From NCBI RefSeq assembly GCF_946479765.1, contig NZ_CAMLHO010000014.1:1-64000 (forward strand): DNA of 64,000 bases. Reading direction: 5' to 3'. The notes beneath the pieces were generated by a model. That model had not been told where the DNA came from. It worked only from the letters and a program-made list of their open reading frames with translations, and searched no databases. Every line of letters begins with the position of its first letter. Within the stretch, counting starts at the first letter, position 1. The DNA is from an uncultured Aliivibrio sp. (GTDB taxonomy: Bacteria; Pseudomonadota; Gammaproteobacteria; Enterobacterales; Vibrionaceae). Made by a program: the position numbers and the translations under genes. This document shows, piece by piece, positions 49,572-58,834 of the stretch.

Positions 49572-50213
49572 ATGAACATTCTGCAACGATTATGGTGGCA
49601 ATATAAATTACCCAACCACCCTCATCACAACCTTTTTGACCAATACCAAGGAGATGAGTTGGTCTCTATTGATTGTGAAACCACCAGCCTTGACCCAAAT
49701 CACGCAGAAATCGTTTCTATTGCAGCCATTAAAATTCAACATAATCGAATATTAACCAGTAAAACGATTCATTTAAAACTGACGCCTCCACAAAGTTTAA
49801 CCTCCGATTCAATTAAAATTCATCACCTTCGCCATCAAGATTTAACCCATGGCCTTTCAGAAAAAGAAGCGATCACTCAACTTATTCAATTTATTGGCAA
49901 TAGACCCATCGTGGGTTATCACATTCGCTATGATAAAAAAATATTAGACCGTGTCTGTTTGCGTCATTTATCTCACCCTCTACCAAACCGCTTAATTGAG
50001 GTGAGTTACCTATATCATCATAAATTAGAAAAATTACTCCCTAACGCGTATTACGACCTCAGTATTGACGCGATCTCCCGACATTTAGACCTACCACAGG
50101 CAGAGCGCCATGACGCACTTGAAGATGCGATTGCCGCAGCCCTAATTTATGTTCGCTTAACTTATGGCGATTTTCCTGATCTACCTAAAATACGAAATGC
50201 TCACCGTTACTGA
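49572..50213 (+). CDS. DnaQ-like DEDDh 3'-5' exonuclease
   Basis: The 213 residues contain exonuclease motif I as SIDCETTSLD (Asp and Glu), motif II as VGYHIRYDKKILD and motif III as RHDALEDAIAAA with the DEDDh His. It looks active. It starts 3 bp after the DUF294 gene, so the pair is surely co-transcribed. It resembles the DNA polymerase III epsilon superfamily but is not DnaQ itself. Substrate and reason for the acs linkage are unknown. Confidence 0.88.
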   Translation: MNILQRLWWQYKLPNHPHHNLFDQYQGDELVSIDCETTSLDPNHAEIVSIAAIKIQHNRILTSKTIHLKLTPPQSLTSDSIKIHHLRHQDLTHGLSEKEAITQLIQFIGNRPIVGYHIRYDKKILDRVCLRHLSHPLPNRLIEVSYLYHHKLEKLLPNAYYDLSIDAISRHLDLPQAERHDALEDAIAAALIYVRLTYGDFPDLPKIRNAHRY

Positions 50214-50417
50214 TCTGCCTCTCAAAAATCAACACTCATTGCTCTGAAAATTCAGTCAACCCTTATTTCTCTGACTAAAGTCTAATTGTTGAAAAGCCAT
50301 TTCTAACCGACAGTACTATCAACCCTACTAATAAAAAAGCAGAACCAATGAAGGTGCTGCCATAAAATCCAGCGACACACCAACAGGATATTTGCTGTAT
50401 TCACAAGGAGAACAAAC

Positions 50418-52367
50418 ATGAGTGACATTCACGTATACCCAGTCAATCAATACATCGTAAAAAATGCCCATGCAGATGAAGATAAATATCGTGAAATGTA
50501 CCAGCAGTCCGTTATTAACTCTGAAGGTTTTTGGCGCGAACATGGACAAATAGTCGATTGGATGACTCCTTACACTAAAGTAAAAAATACGTCTTTTGAT
50601 ACTGGCCACGTAGATATCAAATGGTTTGAAGATGGCGAATTAAATGTCTCTGCAAACTGTATTGATCGCCATCTTGCAACCCGTGGTGATGAAGTCGCTA
50701 TTATTTGGGAAGGTGACGATCCACAAGATGATGCATCAATTACCTTCAATGAGCTGCACGAACAAGTGTGTAAATTTTCTAATGCACTGAAAAGCCAAGG
50801 CGTACGTAAAGGTGATGTGGTATGTATTTATATGCCAATGGTCGCTGAAGCCGCCGTTGCCATGCTTGCCTGTACTCGTATTGGTGCGGTTCACACTGTT
50901 GTCTTTGGTGGCTTCTCTCCAGAAGCATTGGCGGGTCGAATCGTTGATTCAGATGCGAAAGTCGTGATTACCGCCGATGAAGGCGTTCGTGGCGGTCGTA
51001 CCGTACCTCTAAAGAAAAACGTCGACGATGCATTAAATAACCCTGAAGTAACAACCATTGAAAAAGTCGTTGTATTCCAACGCACCGGTAATGATATTGA
51101 TTGGAATGAAGAACGCGATGTATGGTGGCATGAAGCAACAGCCGTAGCATCTGCGCATTGTAAACCAGAAGCCATGAACGCAGAAGACCCTCTTTTTATT
51201 CTTTATACCTCAGGGTCAACAGGTAAACCAAAAGGCGTATTACACACCACAGGTGGTTACCTTGTTTATGCCACAATGACCTTTAAATACATTTTTGATT
51301 ATCAAGAAGGCGAAGTCTTTTGGTGTACCGCTGATGTAGGTTGGATCACTGGCCATACTTATTTAATCTACGGACCTCTCGCTAATGGCGCAAAAACCAT
51401 TCTGTTTGAAGGTGTACCAAACTACCCAAGCACTAGCCGTATGAGTGAAGTGGTTGATAAACATAATGTAAATATTCTTTATACTGCCCCAACCGCTATC
51501 CGAGCATTAATGGCTCATGGTAATGACGCAGTAGAAGGCACATCAAGATCCTCATTACGAGTCATGGGCTCAGTAGGTGAGCCAATTAACCCTGAAGCAT
51601 GGGAATGGTATTACAACACCATTGGTGATGCTCGTTGCCCAATCGTTGATACGTGGTGGCAAACTGAAACTGGCGGGATCTTAATCTCTCCTCTTCCTGG
51701 TGCAACCGCATTAAAACCAGGATCGGCAACTCGACCATTCTTTGGTGTTCAACCTGCTTTGGTTGATAACATGGGTAACTTTATTGAAGGCGCTGCTGAT
51801 GGTAACTTAGTTATTACCGATTCTTGGCCGGGACAAATGCGTACTATTTATGGCGATCATGAGCGTTTTGAACAAACCTATTTCTCAACCTTTAAAGGCA
51901 TGTATTTCACCAGTGATGGCGCTCGACGAGATGACGACGGTTACTACTGGATAACAGGTCGTGTTGATGATGTGCTCAATGTGTCTGGTCACCGAATGGG
52001 AACCGCTGAAGTTGAGTCAGCCTTAGTCGCTTTTGATAAAATAGCAGAAGCCGCGATTGTTGGCGTTCCTCATGATATTAAAGGACAAGCCATTTATGCC
52101 TACATCACGCTAAACTCTGGTGAAATACCAAGTGCTGAACTGCATAAAGAAGTAAAAGATTGGGTAAGAAAAGAAATTGGACCGATTGCCACCCCTGATT
52201 TCTTACACTGGACCGACTCATTACCAAAAACACGTTCAGGAAAAATCATGCGTCGTATTCTTCGTAAAATTGCCACTGGTGATACCTCTAATCTAGGAGA
52301 CACCTCCACACTGGCCGATCCAAGCGTGGTTGATAAACTAATTGAAGAACAAAGAAAAATCGCTTAA
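50418..52367 (+). CDS. acs: acetyl-CoA synthetase
   Basis: Acs activates acetate to acetyl-CoA through acetyl-AMP, letting cells scavenge low acetate. The 649 residues match the family length. The adenylate-forming P-loop is [13 protein letters not shown], and WWQTETGG and [17 protein letters not shown] are intact. The C-terminal [17 protein letters not shown] contains the Lys that Pat-type acetyltransferases modify to switch the enzyme off. AAGGAG lies 9 nt before ATG. It ends the crbR-to-acs acetate locus. Confidence 0.97.
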   Translation: MSDIHVYPVNQYIVKNAHADEDKYREMYQQSVINSEGFWREHGQIVDWMTPYTKVKNTSFDTGHVDIKWFEDGELNVSANCIDRHLATRGDEVAIIWEGDDPQDDASITFNELHEQVCKFSNALKSQGVRKGDVVCIYMPMVAEAAVAMLACTRIGAVHTVVFGGFSPEALAGRIVDSDAKVVITADEGVRGGRTVPLKKNVDDALNNPEVTTIEKVVVFQRTGNDIDWNEERDVWWHEATAVASAHCKPEAMNAEDPLFILYTSGSTGKPKGVLHTTGGYLVYATMTFKYIFDYQEGEVFWCTADVGWITGHTYLIYGPLANGAKTILFEGVPNYPSTSRMSEVVDKHNVNILYTAPTAIRALMAHGNDAVEGTSRSSLRVMGSVGEPINPEAWEWYYNTIGDARCPIVDTWWQTETGGILISPLPGATALKPGSATRPFFGVQPALVDNMGNFIEGAADGNLVITDSWPGQMRTIYGDHERFEQTYFSTFKGMYFTSDGARRDDDGYYWITGRVDDVLNVSGHRMGTAEVESALVAFDKIAEAAIVGVPHDIKGQAIYAYITLNSGEIPSAELHKEVKDWVRKEIGPIATPDFLHWTDSLPKTRSGKIMRRILRKIATGDTSNLGDTSTLADPSVVDKLIEEQRKIA

Positions 52368-52417
52368 ATAAGTAGATTGGTCAATACCAACCGATAGAGT
52401 AAAAACTCTTATGAATG

Positions 52418-52453
52418 AAAAAAGCCGCTATTATCCTTAATAACGGCTTTTTT
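52418..52453 (+). terminator. intrinsic terminator of acs
   Basis: AAAAGCCGcTATTA pairs with TAATAaCGGCTTTT around TCCT, with a T run. Confidence 0.85.
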
Positions 52454-52825
52454 CTTGTGACTTCTAGCCCAAATTGACAGAACTTTTATTTCTTTCCTTT
52501 CTCTCTGCTAATAAACAAAATTAAAAACTGTATAATTGTTCCACACGTTAGAAGTATTTGTTAACTAACAGATAAAATAACTGAACTTAACTTATCTCTT
52601 TCAGTTCTAATTATCATAATTTAGCCAAAATATATTTTATTGCCTAAGCAAACAATGCAACTTAGAGCTGATAAGACCAGTATTTTGCTGCGATTTGCTG
52701 TGATATTGTCTATAATTGCTTTTTATGATCATTCGCAAGACAAAAATTGCAAAAGCTCATCAAATCTACTATAAAAGATGTGTTTTTTTTACTTTAACCG
52801 TAAAAACAAGGAATTTAGCATCACA
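52454..52825 (+). promoter_or_regulatory. aroQ-accBC upstream region
   Basis: About 370 bp of AT-rich sequence without a gene. Perfect TATAAT hexamers occur at 52531-52536 and 52711-52716, the second about 110 bp before aroQ. No good -35 at standard spacing was seen for either. AAGG lies 14 nt before the aroQ ATG. Confidence 0.45.
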
Positions 52826-53275
52826 ATGTCTACTCAATCGCGAATTTTAGTTCTCAATGGTCCGAACCTTAATTTATTAGGCCTTCGAGAGCCGGCACAT
52901 TACGGCAGTCAAAATTTAGAACAAATTGTTAACGCTTTAACCGTTCACGCCAATTCATTGGATATTGAACTTGAGCATTTACAATCTAATCGTGAATATG
53001 AGTTGATTGAAGCTATCCATAATGCTTATAAGCGTATTGATTTCATTATCATCAACCCAGCAGCGTTTACTCATACGAGTGTCGCTTTACGTGATGCATT
53101 GCTTGGGGTTGGTATTCCTTTTATAGAAGTACACTTATCTAATGTCCATGCACGCGAACCTTTCCGCCACCACTCTTATCTTTCAGATAAAGCGGTTGGT
53201 GTAATTTGTGGATTAGGTGCTGATGGCTACGAATTTGCTTTGAATGCAGCGATAAAGCGTCTGCGTTCAAATTGA
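52826..53275 (+). CDS. aroQ: type II 3-dehydroquinate dehydratase
   Basis: AroQ dehydrates 3-dehydroquinate to 3-dehydroshikimate in the shikimate pathway. From ATG 52826 it has 149 residues, the normal length of the dodecameric type II enzyme. [17 protein letters not shown] has the catalytic Tyr/Arg region nearby (AHYG), and [17 protein letters not shown] and [18 protein letters not shown] are standard. The frame extends to 52778 without support. It is followed by accB 30 bp downstream, as in many proteobacteria. Confidence 0.96.
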   Translation: MSTQSRILVLNGPNLNLLGLREPAHYGSQNLEQIVNALTVHANSLDIELEHLQSNREYELIEAIHNAYKRIDFIIINPAAFTHTSVALRDALLGVGIPFIEVHLSNVHAREPFRHHSYLSDKAVGVICGLGADGYEFALNAAIKRLRSN

Positions 53276-53305
53276 TCACTGAATATAAACAGAAGAGATT
53301 ACACA

Positions 53306-53764
53306 ATGGATATCCGCAAAATTAAAAAACTAATCGAACTAGTTGAAGAATCTGGCATTGCAGAACTTGAGATTTCTGAAGGTGAAGAATCGGTACGCAT
53401 CAGCCGTGCGGTAGCGCCTATGGCTCAACTAACGCCTATGCAACCATTTGCTGCTCCTGTTGCACCAGTAGCAGCTCCAATCGCTGCCCCTGTCGCTGCT
53501 CCAGCAATTGAAGCACCCGTTGAATCTGCTGGTCATAAAGTTCGCTCTCCAATGGTTGGTACTTTCTACGGCGCTTCAAGCCCTGATGCAAAACCATTTG
53601 TAAAAGTTGGCCAACAAGTCACTGCTGGCGATACACTATGTATCGTTGAAGCGATGAAAATGATGAACCAAATCGAAGCAGATAAGTCAGGCGTAGTTAC
53701 CGCAATTCTTGCTGAAGACGGTAACCCGGTTGAGTTTGATCAACCTCTTGTTATCATCGAATAA
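53306..53764 (+). CDS. accB: biotin carboxyl carrier protein of acetyl-CoA carboxylase
   Basis: AccB carries biotin between the carboxylase AccC and the carboxyltransferase AccAD to make malonyl-CoA. The 152 residues include an Ala/Pro-rich linker (about 45-72) and a C-terminal biotinyl domain with EAMKMMNQ, where Lys118 is the biotin attachment site. [17 protein letters not shown] is the usual N-terminus. accC starts 11 bp after it. Confidence 0.97.
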   Translation: MDIRKIKKLIELVEESGIAELEISEGEESVRISRAVAPMAQLTPMQPFAAPVAPVAAPIAAPVAAPAIEAPVESAGHKVRSPMVGTFYGASSPDAKPFVKVGQQVTAGDTLCIVEAMKMMNQIEADKSGVVTAILAEDGNPVEFDQPLVIIE

Positions 53765-53775
53765 TAGAGGTCTCT

Positions 53776-55119
53776 ATGTTAGATAAATTAGTTATTGCAA
53801 ACCGTGGTGAAATTGCACTACGTATCTTGCGAGCATGTAAAGAACTTGGCATTAAAACCGTTGCTGTACACTCAACGGCTGACCGTGACTTAAAACACGT
53901 ATTGCTTGCTGATGAAACCATTTGTATCGGTCCTGCTCGTAGTGCTGACAGTTACTTAAACATTCCTCGCATCATCAGTGCTGCGGAAGTAACAGGCGCA
54001 GTTGCTGTTCACCCAGGTTACGGTTTCTTAGCTGAAAATGCTGATTTTGCAGAGCAAGTTGAGCGTTCAGGTTTTATCTTTGTTGGTCCTAAAGCAGAAA
54101 CTATCCGTATGATGGGTGACAAAGTATCAGCGATTACTTCAATGAAGAAAGCTGGTGTACCTTGTGTTCCTGGTTCTGATGGTCCGCTAGATAATGACGA
54201 AGCAAGAAACAAATCATTTGCAAAACGCATTGGCTACCCTGTAATCATCAAAGCCTCTAGTGGTGGTGGTGGTCGTGGTATGCGCGTTGTTCGTGCAGAA
54301 AAAGACCTAATCGAAGCTATCGCAATGACACGTGCAGAAGCAACTGCGTGTTTTGGTGACGGCACGGTTTACATGGAAAAATTCCTTGAAAACCCTCGTC
54401 ACATCGAAGTTCAAATTATTGCAGATGGTCAAGGCAACGCGATTCACCTTGGTGAGCGTGATTGTTCTATGCAACGTCGTCATCAGAAAGTAGTTGAAGA
54501 AGCTCCGGCTCCTGGTATTACTGAAGAAATGCGTAAATATATTGGTGAGCGTTGTACGCGTGCTTGTGTTGATATCGCTTATCGTGGTGCCGGTACGTTT
54601 GAATTCCTATATGAAAATGGTGAATTCTACTTCATTGAGATGAATACTCGTATTCAAGTTGAACACACGATTACCGAAATGGTGACGGGCATCGACTTAA
54701 TCAAAGAGCAACTGCGCATCGCGGCAGGTCAACCTCTTTCATTTACTCAAAATGACATCAAGCTTAGTGGTCATTCAATTGAATGTCGTATTAATGCAGA
54801 AGATCCTGTTCGTTTCCTACCGTCACCAGGTAAGATTACAAGTTTCCATGCACCAGGTGGCATGGGTGTTCGTTGGGAATCTCACATCTATACAGGCTAC
54901 ACAGTACCACCACATTACGACTCAATGATCGGTAAGCTAATTACTTACGGTGAGAACCGCGATGTTGCTATCGCTCGTATGAAGAACGCATTAAGCGAAA
55001 TGATTATTGAAGGCATCAATACTAATATCACTTTACACTTAGATATTATGAACGATGAAAACTTCCAACACGGCGGTGCGAATATTCATTACCTTGAGAA
55101 AAAATTAGGCCTTCAATAA
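53776..55119 (+). CDS. accC: biotin carboxylase subunit of acetyl-CoA carboxylase
   Basis: AccC uses ATP and bicarbonate to carboxylate biotin on AccB. The 447 residues show the family layout: N-terminal [19 protein letters not shown], the ATP-grasp Gly-rich loop [14 protein letters not shown], the catalytic segment [20 protein letters not shown], and the C-terminal biotin-carboxylase domain (CRINAEDP). Co-transcribed with accB and closed by a strong terminator. Confidence 0.97.
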   Translation: MLDKLVIANRGEIALRILRACKELGIKTVAVHSTADRDLKHVLLADETICIGPARSADSYLNIPRIISAAEVTGAVAVHPGYGFLAENADFAEQVERSGFIFVGPKAETIRMMGDKVSAITSMKKAGVPCVPGSDGPLDNDEARNKSFAKRIGYPVIIKASSGGGGRGMRVVRAEKDLIEAIAMTRAEATACFGDGTVYMEKFLENPRHIEVQIIADGQGNAIHLGERDCSMQRRHQKVVEEAPAPGITEEMRKYIGERCTRACVDIAYRGAGTFEFLYENGEFYFIEMNTRIQVEHTITEMVTGIDLIKEQLRIAAGQPLSFTQNDIKLSGHSIECRINAEDPVRFLPSPGKITSFHAPGGMGVRWESHIYTGYTVPPHYDSMIGKLITYGENRDVAIARMKNALSEMIIEGINTNITLHLDIMNDENFQHGGANIHYLEKKLGLQ

Positions 55120-55156
55120 GACGCCAATTTTATTCTTTAAGTTAAAGAAAAAAATA

Positions 55157-55189
55157 AAGGCCGTGAGTGATTACACTCACGGCCTTTTT
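55157..55189 (+). terminator. intrinsic terminator of accBC
   Basis: AAGGCCGTGAGTG pairs with CACTCACGGCCTT around ATTA, with a run of T. One of the strongest in the window. Confidence 0.92.
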
Positions 55190-55235
55190 CTATGGTAAAA
55201 TTCGCCGATATTTTCAACTAAACAAAGTGATCCCC

Positions 55236-56120
55236 ATGCCTTGGATTCAAGTAAAACTAAACGCAACATCTGAAAATGCTGAACAAATCAGTGACATGCT
55301 AATGGAAGAGACTGGTGCTCTTTCCGTAACATTTTTAGATGCAAAAGATGTCCCTATCTTCGAACCTCTTCCAGGAGAAACTCGTTTATGGGGAGAAACG
55401 GATATTGTTGCTCTTTATGATGCAGAAACCGACATGGATTTAGTGGTTACACAGTTGAAAGCAAGTAACGTTCTAGACGATAACTTTGCTTACAAAGTTG
55501 AACAGTTAGAAGACAAAGACTGGGAACGTGAATGGATGGATAACTTCCACCCAATGAAATTTGGTGAGCGCTTATGGATTTGTCCAAGCTGGCGTGAAAT
55601 CCCAGAGCCAGACGCGATTAACGTCATGCTTGATCCTGGCCTTGCCTTTGGTACAGGAACTCACGCGACAACCGCACTTTGTCTTGAGTGGTTAGAGAGT
55701 ATCGATCTTAAAGGTAAAACAGTCATCGATTTTGGTTGTGGTTCTGGCATCTTAGCGATCGCCGCGATTAAACTAGGCGCTGCGAAAGTAGTAGGGATCG
55801 ATATTGATCCTCAAGCGATCACAGCCTCAAAAGACAATGCGACTCGTAATGGTGTTGCTGACCAATTAGAGTTATTCCTACCTCAAGACCAGCCAGAAAA
55901 CCTTGTTGCAGACGTTGTAGTTGCTAATATTCTTGCAGCCCCTTTACGTGAGCTTTCAAGTATTATTACCGCTCATGTGAAACCTAAGGGTGTCTTAGCG
56001 ATGTCTGGTGTACTTGATATTCAAGCGCTTGATGTGGCTTCATACTACTCTGAGAACTTCACTCTTGATGCAATTGCAGAGCAGCAAGAATGGTGCAGAA
56101 TCTCAGGAATTAAGAAATAA
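55236..56120 (+). CDS. prmA: ribosomal protein L11 methyltransferase
   Basis: PrmA trimethylates ribosomal protein L11 at several amino groups. From ATG 55236 it has 294 residues. The N-terminal L11-recognition domain ([10 protein letters not shown]) is followed by a class I methyltransferase with the SAM motif [34 protein letters not shown] and VANILAAPL are diagnostic. It lies just after accC as in E. coli. The start codon falls about 45 bp after the accBC terminator. Confidence 0.96.
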   Translation: MPWIQVKLNATSENAEQISDMLMEETGALSVTFLDAKDVPIFEPLPGETRLWGETDIVALYDAETDMDLVVTQLKASNVLDDNFAYKVEQLEDKDWEREWMDNFHPMKFGERLWICPSWREIPEPDAINVMLDPGLAFGTGTHATTALCLEWLESIDLKGKTVIDFGCGSGILAIAAIKLGAAKVVGIDIDPQAITASKDNATRNGVADQLELFLPQDQPENLVADVVVANILAAPLRELSSIITAHVKPKGVLAMSGVLDIQALDVASYYSENFTLDAIAEQQEWCRISGIKK

Positions 56121-56251
56121 TATCCTCTCGGACCTACTCTTCCTAGAAAAAACTTCAATGCCTCAATACTAAATTTGAGGCATAAAACCGTCTAATTGAC
56201 TGAAATATAAACAAATTGCATAAACTATTTGTAAATGCTCAAAATTTGGTC

Positions 56252-56280
56252 TTTTCAGATGAACAAAAAATGCGTAAAAT
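56252..56280 (+). promoter_or_regulatory. dusB-fis promoter with GC-rich discriminator
   Basis: -35 TTTTCA, a 17-nt spacer, -10 TAAAAT, and then GCGCGCCC, a discriminator typical of growth-rate and stringently controlled promoters such as E. coli fis. Predicted start near 56287. It helps to fix the dusB start codon. Confidence 0.65.
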
Positions 56281-56315
56281 GCGCGCCCTTGCTGGCACAA
56301 ACGTGTGTGGATGTT

Positions 56316-57284
56316 TTGCAGATAGGTAAATATACATTAAAGAACAATCTTATCGTTGCTCCTATGGCTGGTGTAACTGATAAACCTTTTCGTGAGTTAT
56401 GTATGCGTTACGGCGCAGGCATGGCTGTGAGCGAGATGATGTCTTCTAATCCAAAACTGTGGAAAACATCTAAGTCCCAAAATCGCATGGTACATGAAGG
56501 TGAATCTGGTATTCGCTCGGTACAAATTGCAGGGGCTGATCCAAAGTTAATGGCGGAAGCAGCGCAATACTGTGTTGAAACTGGTGCGCAAATCATCGAT
56601 ATCAATATGGGGTGCCCTGCTAAAAAAGTGAATAAGAAGCTTGCAGGCTCAGCGCTTCTACAACGACCAGATTTGATTGAAGAGATCTTATTGGCAGTTG
56701 TGAATGCGGTTGACGTTCCTGTTACTCTGAAAACGCGTACAGGCTGGGATCCAGACAATAGAAACTGTGTTCAGGTTGCAAAAATGGCAGAACAGTGTGG
56801 CATTCAAGCTTTAGCGCTCCATGGGCGTACTAGAGCTTGTATGTACAACGGTAATGCTGAGTACGACAACATTAAAGCGGTAAAAGAAGCGATTTCTATT
56901 CCGGTTATAGCGAACGGTGATATCGACTCGCCGGAGAAGGCTCGCTTTGTGCTTGATTACACCGGCGCAGACGCTTTAATGATCGGCCGTCCTGCACAAG
57001 GTAGGCCATGGATTTTTCAAGAAATCCAACATTATTTAGAAACGGGCGAACTCATGCCACCTCTTCCAATTGAAGAAGTGAAGGCTACTTTACTTGGCCA
57101 TGTTCATGCGCTTCACCAATTTTATGGTGAGTTTTTAGGCCCCCGCATTGCTCGTAAGCATGTGGGTTGGTACTTAAAAGAGCATGAGCAAGCAAATGAG
57201 TTCCGCCGCGGCTTTAATGCTATTGAAGATGCCCATCAGCAACTTCAGCAGCTTGAAAGCTATTTCGACCACGTTGCATCATAA
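56316..57284 (+). CDS. dusB: tRNA-dihydrouridine synthase B
   Basis: DusB reduces uridine to dihydrouridine in the D-loop of tRNAs with FMN and NADPH. The 322-residue barrel shows [36 protein letters not shown] with the catalytic Cys, LKTRTGW and IANGDI. The frame opens at 56235, but the predicted transcription start (about 56287) is later and family proteins begin at the IGKYTLKNN region, so TTG at 56316 is preferred. fis follows after 22 bp. Confidence 0.9.
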   Translation: MQIGKYTLKNNLIVAPMAGVTDKPFRELCMRYGAGMAVSEMMSSNPKLWKTSKSQNRMVHEGESGIRSVQIAGADPKLMAEAAQYCVETGAQIIDINMGCPAKKVNKKLAGSALLQRPDLIEEILLAVVNAVDVPVTLKTRTGWDPDNRNCVQVAKMAEQCGIQALALHGRTRACMYNGNAEYDNIKAVKEAISIPVIANGDIDSPEKARFVLDYTGADALMIGRPAQGRPWIFQEIQHYLETGELMPPLPIEEVKATLLGHVHALHQFYGEFLGPRIARKHVGWYLKEHEQANEFRRGFNAIEDAHQQLQQLESYFDHVAS

Positions 57285-57306
57285 TAACAGAAGAGCTAAA
57301 CAGAAT

Positions 57307-57603
57307 ATGTTCGATCAATCTATGACTTCAGAAGCATTAACAGTTACAACAGTTACAGCACAAGACCAAATTACTCAGAAACCACTACGTGACTCTGTTA
57401 AGGCTTCGCTGAAAAACTACTTAGGCCAACTAAACGGTCAAGAAGTTAACGACTTATATGAATTAGTATTAGCTGAAGTAGAGCAACCTCTACTAGACAT
57501 GATCATGCAGCATACTCGCGGCAACCAAACAAAAGCAGCAAATATGATGGGTATCAACCGTGGTACGCTTCGTAAGAAACTTAAAAAATACGGCATGAAC
57601 TAA
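57307..57603 (+). CDS. fis: nucleoid-associated DNA-binding protein Fis
   Basis: Fis bends DNA and acts at rRNA promoters, oriC and many other sites in fast growth. The 98-residue protein ends in the DNA-binding helix-turn-helix [20 protein letters not shown] followed by LKKYGMN. The N-terminal MFDQ start at 57307 matches E. coli; the longer frame to 57184 overlaps dusB. The dusB-fis operon is conserved. Confidence 0.97.
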   Translation: MFDQSMTSEALTVTTVTAQDQITQKPLRDSVKASLKNYLGQLNGQEVNDLYELVLAEVEQPLLDMIMQHTRGNQTKAANMMGINRGTLRKKLKKYGMN

Positions 57604-57623
57604 TCACGCCTTATAAACAACTT

Positions 57624-57657
57624 AAAGCAGTGTTAAGCAATTAACGCTGCTTTTTTT
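57624..57657 (+). terminator. intrinsic terminator of dusB-fis
   Basis: AAAGCAGtGTTAA pairs with TTAAcGCTGCTTT around GCAA, followed by more T. Confidence 0.87.
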
Positions 57658-57682
57658 ATGCCTGTTATAAATCGACAAACAC

Positions 57683-57721
57683 AAAAAAGCCGACACTACA
57701 TTATCTGTAATATCGGCTTTT
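57683..57721 (-). terminator. terminator of the orphan coiled-coil gene
   Basis: On the minus strand AAAGCCGATATTACA pairs imperfectly with TGTAGTGTCGGCTTT, followed by T. It lies 15 bp after that gene's stop. Confidence 0.75.
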
Positions 57722-57736
57722 AAATCTCTTATTCTA

Positions 57737-58045
57737 CTATGGCGGCCAAGCTCGTTTCTTACCACCACCAGCGCCAGCACCTGAGCGAATAAGCTCTATT
57801 GCTTTTGCTGTTTTCTCTTCAATTCCTTTCAAACGCTCATCAAGTTCACTTAAATCAGCTGAGGCTCCTGCTGTACTCGAACCTTGAGCACCAACACCAT
57901 CAATCATTTTAGCGATCTTGGCGTTCTGAGCTTCAATACGCTTAATACGAGCATCAAGCTCCATTACTGCTTTGCCTTGCTCACTGATTTTTCTATCGAT
58001 AACTTTCAGAGCGGAAAGCAATTTCATTACGTATTGTTTTTCCAT
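57737..58045 (-). CDS. small coiled-coil protein of unknown function
   Basis: I do not recognise this 102-residue protein. The N-terminal half is a charged helix with heptad-like spacing (about 5-48, KLLSALKVIDRKI, ELDARIKRIEAQNAKI). A Gly/Ser/Ala linker (about 50-63) leads to a second helical stretch (LSELDERLKGIEEKT) and a tail GAGAGGGKKRAWPP. No signal peptide or membrane segment is seen. It has its own terminator and lies alone between fis and zntR. It may oligomerise; no role can be given. Confidence 0.75.
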   Translation of the reverse strand: MEKQYVMKLLSALKVIDRKISEQGKAVMELDARIKRIEAQNAKIAKMIDGVGAQGSSTAGASADLSELDERLKGIEEKTAKAIELIRSGAGAGGGKKRAWPP

Positions 58046-58134
58046 TAATTGGCTCTCACCTAATTTTTGCTCGTATTCTTATACATTAGTTATCGACCAT
58101 TTTATCAACATCTTTAATAAACAGTTATAATAAA

Positions 58135-58560
58135 TTACACTTTTTTCTCTTCTAAATCCGCCAAGGCCGAAAGTATCGAGCAATGTGAGGCATCATCATC
58201 AATATGACCACAGCACGCATCATTAATACTTTTCAATGCGGTACGTATATCCGTTAGCTGTGCAATCTTCTCGTCTATGATCGCTAATTTAGCTTGAGTG
58301 ATAGATTTAACCTCTGCACAACTGTGTTTCGTTGCCTCTAAACGAATGGCAAGTAGTTCCTTGATCTCATCTAACGTCAGTCCTAATTGCTTTGCTTTTA
58401 AAATGAAACGAATTTGCGTAAGGTTTTCTTCATTATAAAGACGATAGCCACTACTGCCTCTTCCCGACGGAATAAGTAATCCATTTTTTTCATAAAACCG
58501 TAACGTATCACTGGTTACATTACATCGCTTTGCCAATTCACCAATTAAATACATTTTCAT
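58135..58560 (-). CDS. zntR: MerR-family Zn(II)-responsive regulator ZntR
   Basis: ZntR twists the zntA promoter to activate zinc export when Zn(II) binds. The 141 residues begin with a MerR helix-turn-helix (IGELAKRCNVTSDTLRFYEKNGLL), then a dimerisation helix and a metal loop with NDACCGHIDDDASHCSIL. The Cys, Cys-Cys, His and Cys ligands correspond to those of E. coli ZntR. Its target zntA is not in the window. A start at Met3 (58554) is possible. Confidence 0.88.
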   Translation of the reverse strand: MKMYLIGELAKRCNVTSDTLRFYEKNGLLIPSGRGSSGYRLYNEENLTQIRFILKAKQLGLTLDEIKELLAIRLEATKHSCAEVKSITQAKLAIIDEKIAQLTDIRTALKSINDACCGHIDDDASHCSILSALADLEEKKV

Positions 58561-58630
58561 GAACTCTTATTCCTCTTCATTTGACCTTATTCTCATTCTT
58601 TTTTAACAGAAATGGCATCTTTTCTTAAGA

Positions 58631-58646
58631 ATGCAAACGATTGCGG
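58631..58646. promoter_or_regulatory. PurR operator upstream of purH
   Basis: ATGCAAACGATTGCGG matches the PurR consensus ANGCAANCGNTTNCNT at all fixed positions but the last. It lies about 190 bp before purH, so the transcript has a long leader. Confidence 0.75.
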
Positions 58647-58834
58647 GAGCTTTTTTGTTTAACTTTAGTTAGAATATGCGCTATTACGTAGATGTGATGT
58701 TTCGCGCTTAACTCTTTATTAGGGTATTTCCCAAAACTGGCCAATTGCTGTGTGCTTTCTTTATAAGAATGATAGACAGAACAAGTTCATTTTTGGCAAA
58801 AATCCTAACTTAATTCTAAAGGAAGAAAGTAGCA

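Noticed and set aside
53448-53525. Short tandem repeat of Ala/Pro codons in accB
   Set aside because: It encodes the normal flexible linker before the biotinyl domain and is not a separate repeat element.
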